Positions 1 through 7,900 of a stretch of DNA of 20,967 bases are shown here, in pieces. Both the position numbers and the translations under genes were made by a program. Positions within the stretch are counted from its first letter, which is position 1. Each line of letters starts with the position of its first letter. The DNA comes from Euryarchaeota archaeon UBA220 (GTDB taxonomy: Archaea > Thermoplasmatota > Poseidoniia > Poseidoniales > Thalassarchaeaceae), in the NCBI GenBank assembly GCA_002501885.1, contig DAON01000071.1, positions 13,955 through 34,921 on the forward strand, read 5' to 3'. The notes under the pieces are model-generated. The model made no database searches. It was not told where the DNA came from and saw nothing but the letters and a program-made list of their open reading frames with translations.

Positions 1-291
1 GAACAAGTCGTCTGAAGATACATCATCCCTGACATCGTTGAAGTAGCCGCAGAAGGTGCATCCGGACTTCCACCACCACACGCACCCGCGTGTACGGAAA
101 ATAACCGTGGCAGCGGTACAGTGTGTCCCATCGGGCATTATCTCGGGCGTCTTGTAGACTGTTGCCGGCTCGGTGGCATCCCAGGATTCTCTTCGCATCA
201 CCGACTCAGGCGTGTTCTCTGGGGCCTTGATGAGATGGTGGACCTTGACGGCTTTCGAACCGTCTCCAAGCATCCCAGACGCCTGTGCCAT
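1..291 (-). CDS. Archaeosine-synthase-type radical SAM protein (RaSEA-like), 5' part only
   Basis: The first 97 codons of a gene that runs off the left edge. Residues 64-83 read VIFRTRGCVWWWKSGCTFCG, giving cysteines C70-x7-C78-x2-C81 in an RTRGC...GGC/SGC-TxCGY setting. This is the signature I associate with the archaeal radical SAM family annotated as archaeosine biosynthesis protein RaSEA, which with ArcS converts the lysine adduct of preQ0 at tRNA position 15 to archaeosine. The three cysteines would bind the 4Fe-4S cluster that cleaves SAM. The start is the ATG at 291-289. The only in-frame codons upstream before a stop at 339-337 include no ATG, GTG or TTG, so the start is fairly secure. 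It is divergent from the acyltransferase gene, with 89 bp between them. The missing C-terminal part leaves other radical SAM methylthiotransferase-like functions possible. Confidence 0.75.
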   Translation of the reverse strand, partial: MAQASGMLGDGSKAVKVHHLIKAPENTPESVMRRESWDATEPATVYKTPEIMPDGTHCTAATVIFRTRGCVWWWKSGCTFCGYFNDVRDDVSSDDLF

Positions 292-367
292 GGGTCTGCC
301 GTTCCCATAGATGACTTGAGGGTGCCGTAGGCGATGCTATAGGGCTTAGTCTAGGTGACTTGGTCGT

Positions 368-375
368 AAGGAGGG
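368..375 (+). promoter_or_regulatory. Strong Shine-Dalgarno sequence before the acyltransferase gene
   Basis: AAGGAGGG lies 5 nt before the ATG at 381. It fixes that start and shows that Shine-Dalgarno initiation is used in this genome. A CTATAG element at 337-342 lies within the divergent gap and could serve as a weak TATA-like box, but I cannot assign it firmly to either gene. Confidence 0.8.
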
Positions 376-380
376 TCTGA

Positions 381-1106
381 ATGCGCGGCTTCCATCTGAT
401 TCAGAATGTTCTATCCATGGTAGTGATGCTGTTCATTGCTGTAATTTGGGGTGTGTCCGCAGCACCAGGATACATTCTCGTGATACAAATCAGAGAGAGA
501 ATTGTGGGCGAGGGAATGATGATTGAAGCCATCGGTACTGGAATTGGGCTTGGTCTTGGATACCTAATCTGGGGTATCTGTATGGTGATGATCTGTGGCC
601 TCCTAGGGGGTTTGCTAAGGCCTCGTTTAGAAGAGGGGCGCGTCCCACTACAGTCCTTCACTACAATACAATGGGCTTGGTCAATGATTTTTCACCGCTC
701 GGCACTGCTATTCCTTTGGGTCATAGTGCCATCATTCCTCGGTAATACCTACTATCGCCTGATGGGAGCAAAAGTTGGCAAGGGTGCACAGCTAAACACG
801 GACAACATCAACGATGCTGGAATGGTGACACTCGGGGATGGAGTGGTGATGGGCGGTCATGCTACAATCAATGCACATCTCACGGAAAAAGCAGAACTTG
901 TTCTATCTCCTGTCAAAGTTGGTGATGGTGCATTGCTAGGTACTGGAAGCATAGTTCAACCAGGGTGTGAGATTGGTGCGGGCGCCGTGGTAGCATCGCG
1001 GGCTGTAGTTCCAAAATGGACGAAAATACCCGCTGGTGAGGTCTGGGCCGGGGTACCTGCTAAGTGCATAAGGCTGGCTGACGGTTCAAAGCCGGGTGCC
1101 GAGTGA
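381..1106 (+). CDS. Membrane-anchored left-handed beta-helix (hexapeptide) acyltransferase-like protein
   Basis: 241 residues. The N-terminal half is hydrophobic, with likely membrane segments near residues 7-31, 52-80 and 105-122. Residues about 129-235 form a hexapeptide-repeat left-handed beta helix: VTLGDGVVMGGHATINAH, then VKVGDGALLGTGSIVQPG and a closing WAGVPAK typical of bacterial-type acyl/acetyltransferases. The combination resembles the C-terminal module of the Pls/PosA proteins (TIGR02353) found at the end of nonribosomal peptide synthetases such as the epsilon-poly-lysine synthase, here encoded alone. Family knowledge suggests acyl or aminoacyl transfer at the membrane; the substrate is unknown. 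The stop TGA overlaps the ATG of the next gene by one base, so the following zinc protein is probably translationally coupled. Confidence 0.75.
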   Translation: MRGFHLIQNVLSMVVMLFIAVIWGVSAAPGYILVIQIRERIVGEGMMIEAIGTGIGLGLGYLIWGICMVMICGLLGGLLRPRLEEGRVPLQSFTTIQWAWSMIFHRSALLFLWVIVPSFLGNTYYRLMGAKVGKGAQLNTDNINDAGMVTLGDGVVMGGHATINAHLTEKAELVLSPVKVGDGALLGTGSIVQPGCEIGAGAVVASRAVVPKWTKIPAGEVWAGVPAKCIRLADGSKPGAE

Positions 1107-1969
1107 TGGACTGTAAGGGCGTGGAAGAAAACGGTGCGATTTGTGGGAAGCCCACGATGTACAAGTCAGATTTCTGCAAAAAACATCAATCTCAGGATCC
1201 TTCATTACACTTCTGCATGGGAGAATATGCGAGTGGAAAGAACTGCTCTAGAAGAGCCGTTGCTGGCGAGTTATTCTGTAGACAACACATTAGTCAGAAG
1301 GGAGATATAGAGAAGTTGCAATGTCCAAGAGGATGTGGTCTTCTGACATATCGACTGTGGAATCGAAGTGGGTACTATTACTGTACAAAGTGTAGAGGAG
1401 CGATGTTGGATGCCAAGCGCTTGGAAGCAAAGCTTGCTTCCAATGCATCTATTTTCAACCGGCTCCTTGAGAAAGAGGGTGAGGAATGCTCACTGAAATG
1501 CCCCAGTTGTGAAGGGCTGATGTATCGATTCAAAATTGTCTATGTTCTTCCAGAAGGAGGCGGTGGGGTAGGAAACCTTGGCGGTACGGGCGGTGGTTCA
1601 TTAGTTGGGCTACTAGTTGTAATTGCTGTAGTCGCAGTTGTTGTTGCTGCGAGTGAATCCAAAAAGAAGTCTGGTAGAAAAGGTTCTATGGCTATTGATG
1701 GATGCAAAGATTGTGGAGTATTCTGGTTTGATGGGGATGAGTTGAGAATTGTAAAATCGGCTGATATTAGGGGGGCGGACGAAGGGGAAGGAGAAAAGCC
1801 CGGGACCGTTGCAAATCCTGATTGGAAAGATGTAACAGAAACCTACCTAGCCAAGACCGCCTCGGCGAGAATTAACAATTGCCTTCATGTTGATGAGAAA
1901 AACGGCAAGAATTGTAGAAGAGTGACTTACAGGGGTACTGAGTACTGCTATATGCACCAGCCGAAGTGA
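1106..1969 (+). CDS. Cysteine-rich zinc protein: three C3H fingers, two TFIIB-type ribbons, one hydrophobic segment
   Basis: 287 residues from the ATG at 1106; a GTG at 1103 is also in frame. Two N-terminal fingers, C3-x9-C13-x10-C24-x2-H27 and a second with identical spacing, and a C-terminal one (C-x10-C-x10-C-x2-H) ending YCYMHQPK. Between them is a zf-TFIIB-like ribbon (C73-x3-C77, C93-x2-C96, followed by RGAMLDAKRLE). A second ribbon has knuckles at C132/C135 and C200/C203 with GVFWFDGDEL after it. A glycine-rich linker and a hydrophobic stretch, residues about 165-183, followed by a lysine patch, are inserted between the two knuckles of this second ribbon. If that stretch crosses the membrane, the ribbon could not close normally. 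Function unknown; zinc binding is inferred from cysteine spacing. The gene overlaps the acyltransferase stop and is 4 bp from its paralogue. Confidence 0.8.
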   Translation: MDCKGVEENGAICGKPTMYKSDFCKKHQSQDPSLHFCMGEYASGKNCSRRAVAGELFCRQHISQKGDIEKLQCPRGCGLLTYRLWNRSGYYYCTKCRGAMLDAKRLEAKLASNASIFNRLLEKEGEECSLKCPSCEGLMYRFKIVYVLPEGGGGVGNLGGTGGGSLVGLLVVIAVVAVVVAASESKKKSGRKGSMAIDGCKDCGVFWFDGDELRIVKSADIRGADEGEGEKPGTVANPDWKDVTETYLAKTASARINNCLHVDEKNGKNCRRVTYRGTEYCYMHQPK

Positions 1970-1973
1970 TTGA

Positions 1974-2729
1974 ATGGCCAAGAAGTGCATCGGAGTGAGA
2001 TACAATACCGGCCAACCCTGCAAGAGGCCGGCCAGCGGCGACTCCGACTTCTGCTTCGCGTGTAGGCCGCAGGAAGAGGATGCACGAATAGTCAACCTGC
2101 AACACGATGTCTATCACTGCCCGGATGACGGTGAAAAATTGTGGTACGTGCCCAGGAAGAGTTACCATCGATGCGATACTTGCAGTGGCGTCCTCCTGAA
2201 TGCGAAGGAGATTGATTCGATGATGTTAGAGAACATCTTGGGGCTTTCCGAAGTCGCCGAGGAGGGGTTGGCGGTAGACTGTCCCACTTGCAGTACCGAC
2301 AGCGACCTGTCCGATGGGGAGTGTCCCCTTTCCAATTTCGCAGTGGAATGGCTATTCTATGTAGCGAAGTCAAAATATCACGGTGTCACCTACCGTGGAG
2401 TGTCGAATGTTGGCCATTGCAAAGTATGTGGATCAACATGGTTTCCCGGCCCCGGAGAGCGTGATGCACTTGGAAAGAAGATAGGGAATGACAGGAGGCA
2501 TCTCTGGCGGGACATGCTCGATCCTCGCCAGAAATTTGATTATTTTAGCAAACAGGCGCAAACAATGGCTCGTGAGGAAAGATTGAGGCGGTTGGGGAGG
2601 AAAGCCGAGGAGAAGGAAAGGCAAAAGGAGAAACTGTGCCAGCATGTAAATTCGAACGGGCAACAGTGCTATAGGTTGAAGATGCAGAAGAAAGGGGCTG
2701 CCTACTGCTACAAGCACCAGCCGAAGTGA
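1974..2729 (+). CDS. Cysteine-rich zinc protein, paralogue of the preceding gene, soluble
   Basis: 251 residues with the same plan as its neighbour but no hydrophobic segment. The N-terminal finger is C-x10-C-x10-C-x2-C (CIGVRYNTGQPC, then DFCFAC), with the last ligand Cys rather than His. A TFIIB-type ribbon follows (YHCPDD, then CDTC plus SGVLLNAKEID); its first knuckle has Asp where the second Cys is expected, so this ribbon may be degenerate. A second ribbon has CPTC and CKVCGSTWF. A charged helical region, residues about 190-220, rich in Arg, Lys and Glu, leads to a C-terminal finger ending YCYKHQPK, almost identical to the end of the neighbour (YCYMHQPK). The shared ends point to tandem duplication followed by divergence. 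It starts 4 bp after the previous stop, so the two are cotranscribed. Function unknown; nucleic-acid or protein binding are the usual roles of such domains. Confidence 0.8.
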   Translation: MAKKCIGVRYNTGQPCKRPASGDSDFCFACRPQEEDARIVNLQHDVYHCPDDGEKLWYVPRKSYHRCDTCSGVLLNAKEIDSMMLENILGLSEVAEEGLAVDCPTCSTDSDLSDGECPLSNFAVEWLFYVAKSKYHGVTYRGVSNVGHCKVCGSTWFPGPGERDALGKKIGNDRRHLWRDMLDPRQKFDYFSKQAQTMAREERLRRLGRKAEEKERQKEKLCQHVNSNGQQCYRLKMQKKGAAYCYKHQPK

Positions 2730-3440
2730 TCAGGACTCGTCCTCTTCAGACTCATCTGAGTCGTCTGATTCCTCGAAGACTTCGGGGGCGCTCTCTGCTG
2801 CCTCTTTCACGGCATCTAGTGTCTCTTCCATTCTCTCCTTGAATGTCTCTTGGGTTGAGAGCATCTCCTTTGCTGACTCAACAGCCCTGTCAATCATGTC
2901 ATATCTTTCCTTGATTGCCTCATTGAGTTGTTCGAATAGTTGCATGTGCTGGACATACCAGTCATCTCTAGCTCCCAATTCGGCATTTGCAACGCGGTTT
3001 GCCTCGTCGAGTTCTTCAGCAAGCTCGAAGACTCTACCAAGCCGGGCTGACTCTCGAGTATACATCTCCTGCATCTTATCGAGTTCTGGCTCTAGGTGCT
3101 CGATCTTCTTCGATGACTTTGCGCCATCCATTTCGAGTTCGTGAATCTTGGCTTCCTTATCTGAAAGAAGGTCCTCAAGTGCCTCATATTCGACAGCAGA
3201 GTCGATGAGTTGTTTCTCTAGAACTTCAAACTCTGCGTTCCTCTCAGAAAGTTCATCCTCTATTTTCTTGTAAGCTACATACAGCTTCTCCAGACGGTCA
3301 GTCTCCTCTGCCAATCTCTCCTCCAACTGGCGAATTCTGACATCAGGTGTGATTGTCCCTTCTTCCTCAGACATACGAGCCCCCCTAAGGGGCTCGACAA
3401 ACGCATCCGATATAACCCCGGCGGGTTGGTTCGAACTCAT
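2730..3440 (-). CDS. Acidic coiled-coil protein
   Basis: 236 residues from the ATG at 3440-3438. Heptad-like, charged sequence runs from about residue 35 to 215 (for example IRQLEERLAEETDRLEKLYV), with no cysteine and an extremely acidic Ser/Asp/Glu tail. I do not recognise a family; it looks like a long coiled coil that might oligomerise or tether other proteins. A second in-frame ATG at 3374-3372 (MSEEEGTITP, 214 residues) is preceded by GGGGGG 6-7 nt upstream and lies just after a hairpin, so the true protein may begin there. The 22 residues between the two starts have no coiled-coil character. The gene follows the M20 peptidase by 18 bp on the same strand. Its stop abuts the stop of the convergent zinc-protein gene with no spacer. 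Confidence 0.7.
   Translation of the reverse strand: MSSNQPAGVISDAFVEPLRGARMSEEEGTITPDVRIRQLEERLAEETDRLEKLYVAYKKIEDELSERNAEFEVLEKQLIDSAVEYEALEDLLSDKEAKIHELEMDGAKSSKKIEHLEPELDKMQEMYTRESARLGRVFELAEELDEANRVANAELGARDDWYVQHMQLFEQLNEAIKERYDMIDRAVESAKEMLSTQETFKERMEETLDAVKEAAESAPEVFEESDDSDESEEDES
3376..3396 (-). repeat. Perfect 8-bp inverted repeat before an internal start of the coiled-coil gene
   Basis: CGAGCCCC at 3376-3383 pairs with GGGGCTCG at 3389-3396 around a 5-nt loop. On the minus strand the G-run in this element ends 6 nt before the ATG at 3374, so the Shine-Dalgarno-like run lies inside one arm. It could be a 5' leader hairpin controlling access to that start, or an incidental GC-rich coding repeat if the upstream ATG is used. 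Confidence 0.45.
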
Positions 3441-3458
3441 GAGGCGTGTTATTCGGCC

Positions 3459-4871
3459 TCATTCACTAACTGCGGCGATGGTTGCAGATAGTACCGCAGT
3501 AAGTCGTTTTGAGGATGGAATATGCAACTTCTCATCGGGACCGTGTGCATTGTTTCCGGGGCCTGCAGAGCCAGTACACAGGAACATTGCCTCAGGATAC
3601 TTATTCTGCATCATGGCCATGAACGGAATAGTGCCTCCTGTCCATGACGCCAACGGAGGTAAACCGGTCAGCGTCATTGCTGCCTCGTTGATTGCTTCGT
3701 TGACCTTGCCGCCGAGTGGAGGGGCGTGGAAACCATCTGCACAGGAATCGGGAGAGAATGTGACTTCAGCTCCGTATGGAGGATCGGCCTCGAGAATCTG
3801 TTTTGCGTTCTCGATTACCGACTCAGAATCTACCCCTGGAGGTATTCTGAAACTGAGTTTTAGGTCCGTATTGGTTCTCAGAACATTTCCTGCTACTTGT
3901 ACAGAAGGCATACCATCTGCGCCTATGATAGAAAGGGTTGGTTGCCAATTCATTGCGATAATCATGTCCTCAGTTGAGTCGGCTACTGGAACAAGTGTGT
4001 CGACCGTGGGAAATTGTTCCCATATACTGTCCCCGACTACTGCTGCGAGGGCAGTTGCCTTCTCACGGATGTCTTCTCCAATTTCGATATGCATTTCTGG
4101 AATGAGGATCTCCCCTGTAGAGGAATTCTCGACCCTGTCTAGTAGCATTCTCTGTACTCTGAAAGAAGAGGGGATAGTTCCGCCGGAAGTTCCCGAGTGT
4201 ATTCCCTCATGAGAGACTCGAACAGACAATGTCCCCGATACGAGTCCCCTCAAGGCTTCAGTCATCCAAACATGGTCATAGTCCGGGCCTCCGCTGTCCA
4301 ATACTACAATCATGTCTGGGTCTCCCAACTGCTCAGTCAATGCATCCAAGTAAGGAGGAAGGTCGAATGAACCGGACTCTTCACAGGTCTCGATAAGGAA
4401 GGAGCAACGAGGGTGCGGGATTCCGGCTTCCTGTAGAAGACGGATTGATGTTACGCACAGATACCCTCCGTATCCATCATCAACAGATCCTCTTCCGAAT
4501 AACCAAGGATCTCTGCGTACTGCCTTCAGTGGGTGCAATCCCTCTGACCATAGTTCTGGTTTCGAAGGTTGTTTGTCCAGATGTGAGTAGAAAATAACCT
4601 CTCCCGGCCCAGTACCTTCGATGGTAACCAAAAGGACCGGAGACTTGTCATCGATACGGTGTACTTCATGACTCAGTCCAGCGATTTCCTGTTCGTCTAG
4701 CCATGCGCAGAATAGATCAATTGTAGCATCAAGTTCTTGCAACTCAGCCCATTTGGGCTCGAAGAGTGGAGAGAGTGCGGGGATGCTGATGAACTCCATT
4801 AGACTGGGCAAGATTGACTCCTCCCAGATTTCGTCACTTCTCTTTGCTAGAGCCTCCAAGTCGATTGTCAT
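3459..4871 (-). CDS. M20-family metallopeptidase (dipeptidase/carboxypeptidase-like)
   Basis: 470 residues from the ATG at 4871-4869 (MTIDLEALAKRSDEIW). The di-zinc site of the M20/CNDP family is visible in order: H97 and D99 in YSHLDKQP, bridging D131 in GSVDDGYGG, catalytic E164 with E165 in ETCEESGSF, D192 in VLDSGG, and H443 in NAHGPDEKLHI. The lid domain lies between residues about 215 and 340. Length is usual for the family. It probably hydrolyses dipeptides or related amides in the cytoplasm; no signal peptide is seen, and the exact substrate cannot be read from sequence. An in-frame ATG at 4937 would add 22 Arg/Lys-rich residues and overlap the stop of the AddA-like gene; I prefer 4871 because MTIDLEALAK begins the usual family N-terminal helix. 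It is probably cotranscribed with AddAB. Confidence 0.88.
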   Translation of the reverse strand: MTIDLEALAKRSDEIWEESILPSLMEFISIPALSPLFEPKWAELQELDATIDLFCAWLDEQEIAGLSHEVHRIDDKSPVLLVTIEGTGPGEVIFYSHLDKQPSKPELWSEGLHPLKAVRRDPWLFGRGSVDDGYGGYLCVTSIRLLQEAGIPHPRCSFLIETCEESGSFDLPPYLDALTEQLGDPDMIVVLDSGGPDYDHVWMTEALRGLVSGTLSVRVSHEGIHSGTSGGTIPSSFRVQRMLLDRVENSSTGEILIPEMHIEIGEDIREKATALAAVVGDSIWEQFPTVDTLVPVADSTEDMIIAMNWQPTLSIIGADGMPSVQVAGNVLRTNTDLKLSFRIPPGVDSESVIENAKQILEADPPYGAEVTFSPDSCADGFHAPPLGGKVNEAINEAAMTLTGLPPLASWTGGTIPFMAMMQNKYPEAMFLCTGSAGPGNNAHGPDEKLHIPSSKRLTAVLSATIAAVSE

Positions 4872-4915
4872 GGCTCTGTGTGTGCCTTTAGGCAAATGGT
4901 TTCTTCGACTCTGCG

Positions 4916-7900
4916 CTAATTTTCTAATGGCCCGCAAATTGGGATTTTACCTCTGTGGAATGGGCATCTTTCACACACCTCATGGTGCTCAGAAGATAGT
5001 TTCTCAAACTTGGATAGTGGAACTGAAGAAGATAGTGCCATCATAGTGCTTCTTTCAAGTAATGCATCAAGATTTGAGAGAGTTTCTTCCAGCATCTCTT
5101 GCGAATACTCCACTAGTCTGCCAGTAACCCCTACAAGAATAGCTGGAGGCAGTACCTTACGTGAAGGAATTCCTTCAGCCTGCCTAGCATCCTCTATGCT
5201 CTTCAGTGCGCGATAGTACAGGGCTAGTTGTAGGCCGTGCTTAGCAAGCATCTCTGACTCTGCATCATTGGCTGGGCCAACTTTTTCGGAGCCTAGGGCC
5301 TCGATTAGTCCGGTGGCAGAATCATCGTCTATCGAGCCTGCATCCTCAGTCTTGAGATCAACTGCACGAATGGCAGGTTCTCCATCTGAAGATACTGTGC
5401 AAACCACAAGATCGATGATTCCGCTCATCTCTACTATTGCACTATCGTGACGGGTTGTTGGGACATCTCCATCGGGACTCCATCTGTGTCTAGTTATTCC
5501 ATTGGTTTCTACTTCCATTGAGATATGAAATGGCATCTCTGTCCTTAGTGCCTCCAAACTGTGATTTCGAACTTCTTCCTTGCGAATCATAGCCCCGATT
5601 GGTCCTGAGCTGACACGTTCTGCCATCTTGGATACCAATTCTGTAGTTCTAGCCACATCAGCATCAGGAGGAAGAAGCTCATTGAATACTACATGATGAA
5701 TATCGGAGTCATTGATTCTGTCATCTTGTTGCGTTGTCCATGAAGGCAGAAGTGGCGCGCTGGGTTGGCCTTCAATTCCTGGATTCCCTAGGCCTATCTC
5801 GAGAACTCTGTGGAATATGGTCCCGAAAGTTGCGGGATCAACTCTGGTTGGCATCCCTGTTGATTCAACTTGTTTTTCGGAGGGCATGATTGGGTCCGGA
5901 ATGAGTCCACCTCTAGTCTCATACCACTGTCTTCTTGGGCATTCGTCGAATACCGGAAGTCGGTTCGGAGAAAGTACGATTCGAGGCAAGAAATCAATTC
6001 GAGGCAAGAGTTCTTGTTGCGAATAATCAACTTGAGATTTTGCAGCAGCATCTGTTCTCTCAATTCGCTGCAATGGAGTCATTACTGATTCTTCAGACTC
6101 GAAGCAATCAGGATTATCCAGAATAAGTATGCCATCTAGTGCCTGAGCGCCTCCAATTGAGCCATTAGAAACCATTCTTGCCGGATTGAAGTTCCTAATT
6201 CCTCTGGTCCTCAATGGTTGCGGATCATCCACATCATTCTCATCTATCCAAGGAGAATTCATCTCGGCTCTCCTGAGTGAGCCTTGTCTGAGTGACTCCA
6301 TCCACATCTGACCTAATTGTGGTAATGACTTGTCGTATTTCCATGGCACAATTAGTCCGTTACCATCTTCCCATGCGGTCTTTTTGGGGGAGCCAACAAT
6401 CACTAGTCTCTCCTCTGCTCTAGTGGCTCCAACATAGAGAAGGCGTCTAGCCTCAGCACTCTTACGGGCACGATGTAACCAACTGACATGATTCCAAACC
6501 GCAGATTGAGGAGATCCTTTGCCTGGCCATGGTTTTGGATTTCCACAGAACATCTCAGGGCTAACAATCAAACGATTCATGTTCTCATTTGTCATGTTGG
6601 TTTGCCTATTTGAGAATAGATCAACAAGGAAGACAACTTTCGCCTCAAGTCCCTTTGCGCTGTGTATGGTCATCACTCTAACAGCATTGCTTGGAGGAGT
6701 GTTTACTGCCTCGATAGCACCGGAATTATCTTCTCTCAGACTGCGGATTCGGTCGGCGATAACGATAGGATCACCGCCGACTTCAATAGAGAGTTCTCTG
6801 ACTACCTCTACAAAACTCTCTACATCTTGAATTGAGACTGGATCGTGATATCCAACAAGAAGATCGGAATGGTCAATTGTCTCTTCTAATAAGTCGATAA
6901 TTCGTCCACAAGAAGACAGTTCAATCCATCTATTCACAAGTGCTCTTAACCTTTCATTTGTACAGTGTTCTGATAGTCTGTGTAGGAGGTTCTCTCCTCT
7001 GCTTGAATTACCTAGGTAAGATTGCAGTTGTGAGTCATCCATACCTATGGTTGGAGAGCGAGCAACCCATGCTGCGCTGTGTCGTGAAGAAGGTCGAGCA
7101 ATAAATTGTAAAAGCCCATCCAAAGCGTGTACTGCGGGCCTATTTAGCAGCCCTCCTTCACGGTCTGCTTGGGCAGGAATGCCATGGTCACGAAGATGTC
7201 TGATGATGATGTCCCTTATGTTGGGTCTAGTTGGAAGTAGAATCATGATATCGCTTGGCTCGACTTGTCCCTCAGACTCAATCGGGTGCCAAGCTCCATC
7301 CGAATCTCTCACTCTAACGGCGTCGCCATGAATCAGGCTGCGAACCCTTAGAGCAACCATTTCCGCCTGCCGCTCAAGAGAGTCAGGAGGTCCGGGTCCG
7401 AATGGATCTAGTGGATTTGTCAATTCAGTGGGTGGATCCATCTCCCCGCCTGAGGAAAGTGGGCATAACCATTCGAGAGATCCGGAGTCGTCCTGCTTGT
7501 CGGGATTTGCGAACAGAGTCTGAGGAGTTGCATAGAAGTCGGCTGCTGGGAATAACCTGTGGCGAGGGTCTAGGATATCCTCCCACCATTCATTCATAGC
7601 TCTAAGCAAACCTCCACTTGTACGGTAATTGACTTGTAGAGAAATCATTCCTCGTCTACGACGGTTAACTTCCATCTCATCGGGTGCAGGGAGATTTCTA
7701 TCTGTAGCGTTGTATGGAATCCAGGCAACTAAATCTCTTCCCCCTTTCTCCATATGCTCACTGGCCTTGGCAATGGTCAATGCATGTGCATTCCTTGGAT
7801 CACGGCTATGCGATTCTCTGCGGAGAGCAGGTTTGCGTAACAATGCTGGAACACTGGAGAATTCATGGTCATTTACTAGCATCAATTGGCTGGCATAATC

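Noticed and set aside
121..330. Plus-strand open frame opposite the left-edge radical SAM gene
   Set aside because: Composition-driven shadow of the minus-strand frame, which carries the recognisable cysteine motif.
4883..4894. Small inverted repeat TGCCT/AGGCA upstream of the M20 start
   Set aside because: Five-base arms with a 2-nt loop; too short to distinguish from chance.
4872..4937. 22-residue N-terminal extension of the M20 peptidase
   Set aside because: Arg-rich, overlaps the AddA stop, and MTIDLEALAK at 4871 matches the usual family beginning; the extension would also not form a signal peptide.
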